A stretch of DNA of 22,726 nt, from positions 1 to 22,726 of the forward strand of contig FMBT01000082.1 in assembly GCA_900095095.1 (NCBI GenBank), written 5' to 3'. Positions 1-8,367 of the stretch are shown piece by piece. How positions within the stretch are numbered: the stretch's first letter is position 1; each line of letters begins with the position of its first letter. This DNA is from Fragilariopsis cylindrus CCMP1102 (taxonomy: Eukaryota > Bacillariophyta > Bacillariophyceae > Bacillariales > Bacillariaceae). Under the pieces are notes generated by a model that saw only the letters and a list, made by a program, of their open reading frames with translations, was not told where the DNA came from and ran no database searches. Made by a program: the position numbers and the translations under genes.

Positions 1-94
1 TTTCTGACAAAATTCGACGATGACGAACAAAAACAAAACACAAAACACACATTATATTTAATATATATTGATATTGAGAATAAACAGATCAACC

Positions 95-1540
95 ATGGTA
101 GGCGACGACGAAAACGACGAACTATCAAGTCAAGATTCCAATGATGCGAACTTGGCACATCGATATCGCCTTTCCTTACCATCATCTCCGACGCAATCAT
201 CTTTTAGAGTTTTGGCATTGCTATTTTACGAAGAGGTAGAAAAAAAGGATACACGTACTAATAATTTTTCAACATCGCATCTACCACCATGGGTCAAGCA
301 GCAAGTGGGAACACGAACCTTCATCGTTGGGACTAATGATGAACCGGGATATATGGGAGGTGCGTGTCATTTGGTGCGCTATATAAATGTTAGGACGGCG
401 ACGACGATGCCAATGTCAACGACCCTGTGTTAGGTAAAAAAAAAATGAAACCATTATTCCGTCAAAATCTGACTCATTCTTCTTCTTCTTTCCTTAGGAG
501 CTATCTGCGCCGAGAGGGCGGCTATGGTTCAACTACGATTCGTTCCATCCTTTCGTGTTACGAAGCTGGTGATTGCGACAGATTGTGAAAAGGTACCAAT
601 TTCACCTGGCATGGTAAGAAAGATGAATACTATAATTGTAATATTGCATGTGTACTTTTGTTGAGATTGAAGGACTTGTTCTGAACTAATAATTGGTTGT
701 TTGATACTCTGATCTTAAAAAAAGCTATGTCGCGAGTTTCTAGCTGGACATGGAGCGAGTGTTCCTTGGGATCTTCCGGTGATTAGTACCGGAAGTCAAT
801 GTTTACGTTGTCAACAAAAAGACGATGCGATATTTAATATAGAAAGCGATACGACAACAACAATAAATAACGAAAGACCAATTTGTATTGATGGTAACGT
901 CGAACACTTGCTTCCCACTTTAAAGACAACTCTCGCTGTATTGTATCCATTTCCGAGCCCATATACTCGTTTGACTGCATCACAGTCAGTCTTCTTGGGG
1001 AAAAAATATAACGAAAGTCAGAATAGAGATCGTGATTTAGATAATCTCAATGTTACGGCGAAACGATTGCTCGAGCTAGCTATCTTGGAAGCGAAACGAA
1101 GTCTTTCGGATGACGACGACATGAATCATCCTATTTATTTTGGGGCTGCAGTCGTATTTGAAGATCAGAGTATAGTTACGAGTCGCCAACGGTCGGCCTT
1201 AGAGTATGGTTGTACGTTGGACGCTGTCAGTCAACTTGCACCATACCTGCAAGATGAGTCCTACGCTCCTGTTTTACTAGTACAAGCAGATCAATATGGT
1301 ATCGCTCACAGTCCATTCGCTCCAGCGCGTGCATATTTAAGTGAACACGGCTACGAAGATTGTCATGTTTTAGTTCATGATACATCATCATTGTCGAACG
1401 ATGATGATGCGACTCAGTTAGATAGATGGGAACTAAAGGAAGTTTTGGTTGCAGATTTGGCTCCTACTCCACCGGCCTGGACGCAAACAGCTTCTGATGC
1501 GACGAGCAGAAAAGATAAGGATAACAATGCTACTGATTAG
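95..1540 (+). CDS. Cytidine deaminase-like protein, two CDA-fold halves, three exons
   Basis: Seen: ATG at 95 (context ACCATGG) with an in-frame stop upstream at 59. Exons 95-359, 498-613 and 725-1540 join in phase with GT-AG introns of 138 and 111 bp, giving 398 residues. The first splice makes the deaminase signature G-A-I-C-A-E-R-A-A, whose Cys binds zinc and whose Glu is the catalytic proton shuttle. The second splice makes S-P-G-M-L-C-R-E-F, matching the family's S-P-C-x-x-C-R-x-F but with Gly in place of the first Cys. The C-terminal half (about residues 210-375) resembles a second, degenerate CDA domain: F-G-A-A-V-V-F, then A-L-E-Y-G-C where H/C-A-E is expected. Known: such enzymes deaminate cytidine and deoxycytidine for pyrimidine salvage. 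Inference: a two-domain CDA as in bacterial dimeric enzymes; activity is uncertain because of the missing Cys. No targeting peptide is evident. Converges with the MEMO gene. Confidence 0.8.
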
Positions 1541-1791
1541 GAGAAAAAGGATGACGACAGCAATTCGTAAGGGGACAGTCAATTTATTAATAACGAAATT
1601 TCTCGCGACACAAGTTAACTGCTGTACTTTATATTCTATCTATTTCTTAGATTGTAAGGATAACAATGCTACTGATAAGGAGAAAAAGAATGACGACAGC
1701 AATTCGTAAGGGGACAGTCAATTTATTAATAACGAAATTTCTCGCGACACAAGTTAACTACTGTACTTAATATTCTATCTATTTCTTAGAT
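1516..1791. repeat. 139-bp tandem duplication over the 3' end of the deaminase gene
   Basis: Copy 1 is about 1516-1652 and copy 2 about 1655-1791, with a period of 139 bp and only about four substitutions by eye. The deaminase stop (TAG, 1538-1540) lies in copy 1; the matching codon in copy 2 is AAG. Each copy carries a GTAAGG donor-like site and a TTTCTTAG acceptor-like site, so the duplication could create an 84-bp intron (1567-1650) in the 3' UTR. The near-identity suggests a recent event. Confidence 0.9.
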
Positions 1792-1973
1792 CGACGATCG
1801 ATTTTCTTCTTATACAGTATGGTGACAGAAAGCTTGAACTTGTATGTCTAATGGTGGGATAAGTTCCAGTTGATTTCTAGCTAATTATGATATTGTCGTT
1901 TATATTGTTTCTATACAAATTTCAAACTAATAATCTTGACATGTCTATTCTTGTTTCTTCTTTTTTCTTCTTT

Positions 1974-3023
1974 CTAAGTTTGAAAAACTCTGGCTACCGC
2001 ACTAGCGTAACTGACACTACTTTCTCTCATACTTCTCACCTCTGATGACTGAGCATACTCAACAAATTCCAACGATAAGTCTTCGCCGTTGTTGGAAGTG
2101 TTTTTGCTGTCACACTTAGAGTATACCACAGCATTCAAGTAAGTTTGGATGGCATGTCGTCCACATATGGTATTTCGAGTCTCCTTTAAGTACTGCGCAA
2201 ATGCACCAGGTTGTTGCATTGAAATGTGTTCCATTCCTCTTTGATCGAGATCTCGAATGAATTCAAATATTTCTGTAGCCGTATTTTCCTTCTGAGCTGT
2301 TTTCCCGTTGTTATCACGAGGTGTTGGTTGGTAATTAAACCTGTCACCCCAGTGACAAAAATCAGACGAGACAATAGACAAAACATCCGGCCTTGATACT
2401 ATTTCTGCCAATAATTTACCATATGTAGACTCTTTTGAATTTGAGAGAGAACCGCACATGATTGGCAAGACTGGAATTAGCTTGGTAGTTCCTTTCTTTT
2501 TATTTGCATCGTTTTGGACCTTAGCTATATACGGGTACTGCATTTCTCCACTATGTTCACACTCGTCAACATTCTGATTCATTATCGCAAATTCTCCGCC
2601 TTTTAGATTAAGAATCTCTTCCCGAAGGAGAATATCGACTGGCAAATTTCCCAAAGGCGTCTCTAGCACTTTAGCCCCCGAGACGGCGCATCCATCAAGA
2701 TAGAAATGATGGGATGGATGGAAGACGAGTATGTGTCGAATGGGTGAGTCTTTCTTGGAAAGTTCACGTTCTAAATGGTGATAACCATATGCTGCCGTCG
2801 GACCAGAGTAATCAAATCCAGCATGAGGGCAGATTATAGCACGAAGAGAAGACTGACGAAGATTATTTTGTTTAGATATTTCTTCCTTTGCGGCTGACAT
2901 CAAATACCTATGAAGGTCTTCGTCAAGGATTTTTCCATCGTCGCTGTACCACGAACCTGCATGATTTGCCCGTCGATTGTAATTATTCATCCTGGTGTTT
3001 TTATTGACGGATGCATTTCCCAT
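1974..3023 (-). CDS. MEMO1-family protein (AmmeMemoRadiSam system B-like)
   Basis: Seen: one exon, 349 residues from the ATG at 3023. Family blocks run in order along the whole length: H-A-G-S-W-Y near the start, C-P-H-A-G-F-D-Y-S-G, F-H-P-S-H-H, D-E-C-E-H-S-G-E-M, V-S-S-D-F-C-H-W-G, N-T-I-C-G-R-H and Y-A-Q-S-S near the end. The His, His and Cys that bind metal in human MEMO1 (H49, H81, C244) are all present (about H67, H105/H106, C287). Known: MEMO proteins have an extradiol-dioxygenase-like fold and are linked to redox and iron/copper handling and cell motility. The 3023 ATG is preferred over the one at 3107 because it has G at -3 and G at +4 and leaves about 20 residues before H-A-G-S-W-Y, close to the human protein; the extra 28 residues look like leader sequence. 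Family assignment is secure; the cellular role in this organism is unknown. Confidence 0.93.
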   Translation of the reverse strand: MGNASVNKNTRMNNYNRRANHAGSWYSDDGKILDEDLHRYLMSAAKEEISKQNNLRQSSLRAIICPHAGFDYSGPTAAYGYHHLERELSKKDSPIRHILVFHPSHHFYLDGCAVSGAKVLETPLGNLPVDILLREEILNLKGGEFAIMNQNVDECEHSGEMQYPYIAKVQNDANKKKGTTKLIPVLPIMCGSLSNSKESTYGKLLAEIVSRPDVLSIVSSDFCHWGDRFNYQPTPRDNNGKTAQKENTATEIFEFIRDLDQRGMEHISMQQPGAFAQYLKETRNTICGRHAIQTYLNAVVYSKCDSKNTSNNGEDLSLEFVEYAQSSEVRSMRESSVSYASAVARVFQT

Positions 3024-3568
3024 TGCTTCGACTTTTATGATGTGATGTGTTGATGTTCTTATAAAATAAATAATGTTGTGATGATAATAAATTCTGAGAA
3101 TTGTCATTGATGTTTTGGACAGGACCCTCCGTGATCTTTTGACGCTATTTCTGTCTCAATTTAGTCGTGCTATATTACGTAGTAATATATAGCTATTATT
3201 ATTACTACCGTACTAGCTATTAGTGCGGCATGGGGATCACTTTTTTTTGAATTTGTTCAAAAAAGATGAAGGCATAGAAATGGCACACAATTTTTTGAAA
3301 AGAACACAATATTAAGCACACACAAGCAATAAAGACAGAAAGAAAACACTTTTCATCAGTCACAATATCCTTAGCAGCTCGTCCAAATCGATCGTCCTTA
3401 AACTAGCTCTAATTCGAAAACTTTGAGGTATTCATGCTTTAGTTCTACTTCTCGACACAAAACAGGGATATAGATTTCATTTTGACCAAGTGTCAATCTT
3501 ACAATCCGTGAATTTGTTCTCCCGCTTCATACTTACGTTGTAAGGGTATTCGAATATCAAGGAATAAT
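3024..3568. other. Divergent intergenic region (MEMO / DysF genes) with a hairpin
   Basis: This 545-bp spacer must hold the promoters and 5' UTRs of two divergent genes. An inverted repeat lies at 3169-3193: arms tatattac and gtaatata around GTA, with the outer arms extending imperfectly to gctata/tatagc. No gene is seen. The regulatory role is inferred from position only. Confidence 0.5.
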
Positions 3569-5251
3569 ATGACGGACTTTCCTCAGCTTCCCGAAATAGT
3601 GACACCTTCTGTTGACAGTATCTCATCGCATGATGTTTCTAGTAGAAGATCTCGTCAGGCAACGGCAGACATTCTCATTAATAATTCAACTGAAAATGTA
3701 TCGACGTCTCGGCCATCATCTTTTCTTGAACAAGATGAGGGTGTGTTGATGGAAGTTTTAGAAGAACTTGATAGGGAACGCCATAAGCGTGCTGAGCTTG
3801 AAGCAAGAGTCAGAGTATTGGAGCAGGAAGTTCACATCCAACGAAGAAAAAATAGCAAATCATCGAAGACGTCTGTTAGAGATTATACTCTTGTCAAAAC
3901 AGAGCGAGACGGGTACAAGGAGATTCTTGATGCTATCACGCAAGACCGACCCGCTTTTTCTACTGGAAGCTGCAATAGTAGTCGACACAATCAAAACTCA
4001 CACCAAAGCCTTCCAATTCACATCGTACGGCTGCTCGAAGTCATGCCATGGGATTCTCGTGCACAACAATATATTTTTGGTGAAGAACAAGTCTACGAAT
4101 GGCAAATTTATTCCGCTGATAAGAGATGGCAAAAGGATCAAAGTCACTGGATAAAGGAGCTACGATATTTTCCTACATTTTTCAAAACCTTGCCAGTTGT
4201 TTTTACACCAGGAAAGATTGTATCAGACGAAGCAGCGAAAGGTTTTCCTTACTTCGGTCCCACTGTCACTCCTCCTAAACAATGTGTGTTAACAAATCTA
4301 GAAGGAACGACCATATTTAATATCGACAAAGGATATCCGCTACCTGAAGATGGATCGATATGGACGTGGGTCGGTCCTTGGAAGGTTGAAAAAAATAACG
4401 ATACTGATGAAAAAGGATGGGCCTATTCGAATGGAATTGAAATCATGTCGGATCTATCATATCATGGTGAATTACGACTTCCAGAAAAAGGCACAGCAAA
4501 CATTACGAAACGACGACGAAAATGGATTCGATTACGAACTCTTATCGACTATCCTCATGCCTCTAATATGACCCGAGAATATTTGAAATTAATCGCTGAA
4601 AGGTCACGACTGGATGTTAACGTTGGAAAACTTTCGAGACAACTAGTCGACACCAAAATGAGCTTAACAACACTTGAAGAAGACAAGGAAAGAACCGATG
4701 TACGTACTCGAGAACTTGAGCGTGATCTAGAGGATAAGAATAAGATTTTGGGACTTGCTGAATATGGAGCAGGACTAATTTTGACGACGAAGGGCACCAG
4801 CAATCATAGTAGCTCCAACGTCTCCTCCAAATCAATCGATTCGACAAAAAAGGCTGGCCAGGTAACTGATCTTCGATCCACAGTATCTCAATGGGTCTCG
4901 AAACTCCAATCTACGAATGAAGAAGAAACGAAAGTCGATGAGGATGTTGACAAAGGCAGTGGAAACGAAACCGATGGTGATAGTATCGTCTCAAATAATA
5001 CTGAAAAGACTGAACAATCTCAGCAACAAGAGCCCAAACAACAATTGTTTGACTCACTTCGTGATAAGGGTACAGGATTTTTCGAAATTTTGAAACAAAA
5101 AGGCGAACAACTAGAAAAAATCAAGCATCGAAAGGATGACGATACCAACGAAGATAGTAATGAATGTGATTCCTCTGTTTCTACCACCAAATCCAACGTT
5201 TATGTGCCCTCCCCACGAGTGCGATTCTCAAGCAGTGGTAGTATTGAATGA
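3569..5251 (+). CDS. Coiled-coil protein with dysferlin/peroxin (DysF) domain
   Basis: Seen: one exon, 560 residues. Residues about 56-98 are a charged heptad-like coiled coil. About 175-235 look like DysFN (V-Y-E-W-Q-I-Y then W-Q-K and repeated aromatics). About 256-331 look like DysFC: L-P-E-D-G-S-I-W-T-W-V-G-P-W, D-E-K-G-W-A-Y and R-R-R-K-W-I-R, with the paired Trp and Arg residues (W265, W267, W271, W284, R315-R317, W319) that stack in this fold. A second coiled coil covers about 341-398, followed by a Ser/Glu/Gln-rich acidic tail. Known: DysF domains occur in dysferlin, TECPR1 and the peroxins Pex23/Pex30, at membrane contact, repair and peroxisome sites. There is no signal peptide or membrane segment, so it is probably cytosolic or peripheral. 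Inference: a membrane-associated scaffold; the exact orthologue is unclear. Confidence 0.82.
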   Translation: MTDFPQLPEIVTPSVDSISSHDVSSRRSRQATADILINNSTENVSTSRPSSFLEQDEGVLMEVLEELDRERHKRAELEARVRVLEQEVHIQRRKNSKSSKTSVRDYTLVKTERDGYKEILDAITQDRPAFSTGSCNSSRHNQNSHQSLPIHIVRLLEVMPWDSRAQQYIFGEEQVYEWQIYSADKRWQKDQSHWIKELRYFPTFFKTLPVVFTPGKIVSDEAAKGFPYFGPTVTPPKQCVLTNLEGTTIFNIDKGYPLPEDGSIWTWVGPWKVEKNNDTDEKGWAYSNGIEIMSDLSYHGELRLPEKGTANITKRRRKWIRLRTLIDYPHASNMTREYLKLIAERSRLDVNVGKLSRQLVDTKMSLTTLEEDKERTDVRTRELERDLEDKNKILGLAEYGAGLILTTKGTSNHSSSNVSSKSIDSTKKAGQVTDLRSTVSQWVSKLQSTNEEETKVDEDVDKGSGNETDGDSIVSNNTEKTEQSQQQEPKQQLFDSLRDKGTGFFEILKQKGEQLEKIKHRKDDDTNEDSNECDSSVSTTKSNVYVPSPRVRFSSSGSIE

Positions 5252-5513
5252 ATGAATTGGATACATACACAGTAACCATTCACTCAATTTTATAGTAAAT
5301 ATCATACTGTAATTATTCTACAGCCACCAGCTGCCATCAAAGACACATTTTACATTACATTTTGTTGTGATTTCCTGAGTCTTGTATCATCTGTAGTAGG
5401 ACTGTTTCTGTACTAAAGTACATACTTTTTTTTTTGAAAAATCAAACAACATTATTTATTAACATAAAATATATTTAAATATCATAAGAACATACTAACG
5501 TAGTATTACGAAG
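5252..5513. other. Tandem-gene spacer
   Basis: AT-rich spacer of 262 bp between two plus-strand genes. It has a poly-T tract near 5427-5436. No gene is seen; it should hold the 3' UTR of the DysF gene and the promoter of the next one. Confidence 0.4.
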
Positions 5514-7242
5514 ATGATGGTGTTATTGCTGACACTGTATTTTCTGCTTCAGGTTACACTGACAAGTTCTTGGGCTCTACCTAATGCTTCATATAGATAT
5601 GGGCATGGACTTCTTGGACCTAGTACTTGCAGTAGTCGTGTCACAAGAGGATGCCGAATAGCAATGGCTGCCGGCGACAGTAGTGGCAGTAGTAATAGTA
5701 GTAGTAGTAGCAGTATAATTTTGGGGATAGAAAGTACACCCAATCCATCATCCTTTCTGATAAAACTTTCTAGGCCCCTTCCAGGGTTGACGAGTCTTGC
5801 CGGGAGTCTCCGAGGGAACACCTATTCTGCCACTGCTGCCTCTGCTGCACCGGATGAGATATGCTCTATTTTGCAAATCGACGGAATCGATTCGGTATAT
5901 ACTATGGCAACAATTCTAACAGTCAACAAGAAGGCATCGGCAAAATGGGAATCTGTTTTACCCCTGGTACTAGAATCTCTCTTGGAAGGAGACGACGGAG
6001 ACAGCGCACAGCAAGTTCAGGAGCTATTGCTTCCGGGATTGTTGCAAGCGTCGTCGTCGTCCTCCAATTTAAACCAAAACGACCAAACAACAACAATGGG
6101 ACAAGTCCGAATGAGAATCCAGTTATCCAACAAGATTCCTATTCAAATCGAGGGGACTGGATCATTAGGCACCGTGCAACGATTGAAGCTTGTGCCAAAA
6201 TTTCAAGAGTACATGGAGGAACTGCAACAGGATGACACGATTGACTTTTTCGCGGGTCGAAAATGGATGGATCGAGGCATACGATATTATTTGCCCGAAG
6301 ACGACGGCAACGACAAGGGCGACGATTCACATGAAACTTTTGGTAATGGTAGCAATAGTATTGATTCGTTTACTTATTCGTCTTCGACAGAAGAAGAAAA
6401 AGAACTTCTAGGACTACAATTTATCCTTCAAACAGAAGCGAAGAAGTGGATGATGCGTACCCTCCTCAAAGACTAGCTAGAATCGTCTCGGAGAGTAGAT
6501 TGGATGGTAAAGGCAGAAGCAAAGACGTCCATCCTACAAAAAAGGTAACCCGTTGTCCGTTGAAGTTGAATCATGCTCCCCTCAATCTCCTTTCGATTTG
6601 ACTCTGGAGGATGTGGATCGGTATTGTAATTTGGCCGATGGCGACTACGGCAACGGCGATATTAATCAAGATTCTACTCATTTGGAAGCTTTGAACGTAT
6701 TGGTGGATTTTGTGTCGTCGAGCAATCAAGGCTTGCTGGCAGCACGACGGAATGCGATTGCATACTTGGGCGGGACCGCTGCTGCTGGTCCTGGTACTGA
6801 CGATACCCAAACGGATTCAACTGCAAATGTAATGAACGACCGCGTCTTTCATGCTGTATCATTGGCCTTCCAGAACGAAAAGAGTCCCATGATGCGACGC
6901 ACGGCGGGAGATGCATTCAGTGACTTGGGAGACCAACGTGCCGTGCCATATGCTGTAACGGCACTCGAGGGAGATCGCAGCAAACTCGTGCAGTGGCGGG
7001 CGGCTCGTATTCTTGGAGAACTCGCAGACTCGACGGAAATCGCAGGGTTTTTAAAACAACAAACGTTCGACGGCAGCGGTAAATACGCATTTGAAGTAGC
7101 ATTCGAGATCAAGGACGCACTTCGAAAAGTCCAGGCTCGTCTTCGACAAAATGATAATAACAACGACGGCAATAGAAATGTAGCACCGGCACCCAAGGGA
7201 CCTATCTGGAAACAGATTCAAGAAAGAGGTGCATCATCATAG
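5514..7242 (+). CDS. NifU-N domain / HEAT-repeat protein (YpgR/CvfC-like), predicted plastid; two frame changes
   Basis: Seen: N-terminal hydrophobic signal, then S-S-W-A-L-P, fitting an ASAFAP plastid motif with W for F, then a Ser-rich presequence. Next comes a NifU/Nfu N-terminal domain (E-S-T-P-N-P-S-S-F, I-D-G-I-D-S-V-Y). A middle domain follows (I-P-I-Q-I-E, then A-G-R-K-W-M-D-R-G-I-R-Y). After it comes L-E-D-V-D-R-Y-C-N-L-A-D-G-D, then HEAT-like units (M-M-R-R-T-A-G-D-A-F-S-D-L-G-D, V-Q-W-R-A-A-R-I-L-G-E), ending P-I-W-K-Q-I. This order matches bacillary YpgR / conserved virulence factor C. Coding moves frame twice: near the T-run at 6420-6422 and near the A-run at 6538-6543. One missing base at each would give a single 576-residue protein; short in-phase introns (for example 6507-6565) are the alternative. 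Inference: plastid protein, perhaps linked to Fe-S or protein maturation. The exact role is unknown even in bacteria. Confidence 0.8.
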
Positions 7243-7701
7243 GTACATTATCATCAACATCGACAATGACGACAGTAGATAATGACAACAGTGCGAAGAA
7301 TTGGTAGGTTCGTTCTTCTTACTTCGCAAACTTTCCGAAAGTCCATCCAAAACAACACGTTTGACTCTTTTTCTATCCCAGCAAGTATGCCGTATTGCTT
7401 ATATTAGTTGTTGTTGTTGTTGTTGTTGTTGTTGTTGGCCGTTAATCATGTTCATAATTGATGATGATGACGTAATGATGCAGTCACGGTCGGAGAAAAT
7501 AACGCCGAAACTACATCGGCAAGGATCAGAGATGATGATATCATCAACGAAGAAAAAGAAATGGAAAATGATTCTGAAAATGATAAAAATCTTGACGACG
7601 ACAGCAATCGACAAGAGATTCGTTTGAAAAAGAATATCTATATACTAATAGATAAATAATAATAATAATGATATGCATTTTTATTTTCTTGTGACTATAT
7701 T
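7243..7701. other. Spacer with GTT microsatellite
   Basis: No gene with recognisable content. A GTT/TTG trinucleotide run occupies 7407-7438. The short ORFs here are low-complexity (poly-Cys, Asp or Lys) and look like products of the repeats. Confidence 0.5.
7407..7438. repeat. (GTT)n microsatellite, about 10 units
   Basis: Uninterrupted GTT trinucleotide run in the 3' flank of the NifU-N/HEAT gene. Confidence 0.95.
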
Positions 7702-7956
7702 TTATATTTTTATTTCCGGAAGTTCTAAATTTTTTTTTTTCCACTTTTCCATAGGATTTATTCCATTTATTCGTCCTATTTTGACAACTAGATGATAAGC
7801 ATACTGTTGTTTATTAGTCCAACCAATATTTTTTTCAAATTCTTCTTCCGCGCTTAAAGCTATCTTTTTACGCCGAAGACGCCTAGGGAGAGCTTTGGGG
7901 ATTGGTCCATTGCCAGTTACATATTGTACGGCAAGATTCAAGTTGTGAGACCACAA
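7702..7956 (-). CDS. Unrecognised small ORF, possible exon or gene remnant
   Basis: About 84 residues in the open frame. It has no ATG at its 5' end: the frame opens just after a TAG at about 7967-7969 that also reads as a splice acceptor (TTTACTAG followed by GATGAC). The content is not low-complexity: a basic stretch L-P-R-R-L-R-R-K-K, then E-E-E-F-E-K-N-I-G-W-T-N and a run with K-I-G-R-I-N-G-I-N-P. This could be a terminal exon of a gene whose upstream part is now the decayed tandem repeat, or a remnant. No family is recognised. Confidence 0.25.
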   Translation of the reverse strand: MWSHNLNLAVQYVTGNGPIPKALPRRLRRKKIALSAEEEFEKNIGWTNKQQYAYHLVVKIGRINGINPMEKWKKKNLELPEIKI

Positions 7957-7970
7957 CTTGTCATCCTAGT

Positions 7971-8142
7971 AAACCAAATATGTTTTCGGCTCTATTCGTT
8001 TTGATGTTATCAGGAGGCACCACCAAAACCAAATCTGTTTTCGGCTATATGTCATTTTGATTTGTCAGATTGATCAGGACCAAAAACCAAATCTGTTTCC
8101 GCTCTATCTCATTTTGATGCTTCAGATTCATCAGGACCACCA
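7971..8142. repeat. Three diverged tandem copies, 55-58 bp
   Basis: Copies start at 7971, 8026 and 8084. Each opens AAACCAAAT(A/C)TGTTT followed by CGGCTCTAT-like sequence, then (C/G)ATTTTGATG and ATCAGGA, and ends in an ACCACC-rich segment. The spacings are 55 and 58 bp, so the copies differ by indels as well as substitutions. Confidence 0.85.
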
Positions 8143-8223
8143 GAAGATGTTCTCAATCTACGTTTCAATACGGCTTGGATTATTGCTTCTCACAATGAAT
8201 CTCATCATCTTCGAGGCCTGTAG
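8074..8223 (+). pseudogene. Possible coding remnant over the third repeat copy
   Basis: A 49-codon open stretch without a start codon, bounded by TGA (8071-8073) and TAG (8221-8223). It reads S-A-L-S-H-F-D-A-S-D-S-S-G-P-P-E-D-V and then N-L-R-F-N-T-A-W-I-I-A-S-H-N-E, which has balanced, protein-like composition. The first two repeat copies read similar but broken peptides (for example H-F-D-L-S-D then stop). This suggests a duplicated, decayed exon. No family is recognised. Confidence 0.25.
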
Positions 8224-8367
8224 TCTTCAATCCTGCTAATGGTGATAGCGAGGCCAATCATACATTTTAAAATTATTATTACATACCGTATAATGTTTTA
8301 TCATTATTATTATACTAGCTACTTGATAAAAGCATGAAAAATGTAAAGTATATAATGATCTTGAAGT

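Noticed and set aside
374..393. A 20-nt intron or frameshift in the deaminase gene before the frame reading D-G-D-D-D-A-N-V
   Set aside because: A normal 138-bp GT-AG intron (360-497) joins the exons in phase and makes a perfect G-G-A-I-C-A-E-R signature.
3024..3107. Longer MEMO start at 3107
   Set aside because: The extra 28 residues are not family-like and the start context is weaker than at 3023.
6571..7196. Several minus-strand ORFs over the HEAT-repeat exon
   Set aside because: They are shadows of the plus-strand coding region, which has clear family motifs.
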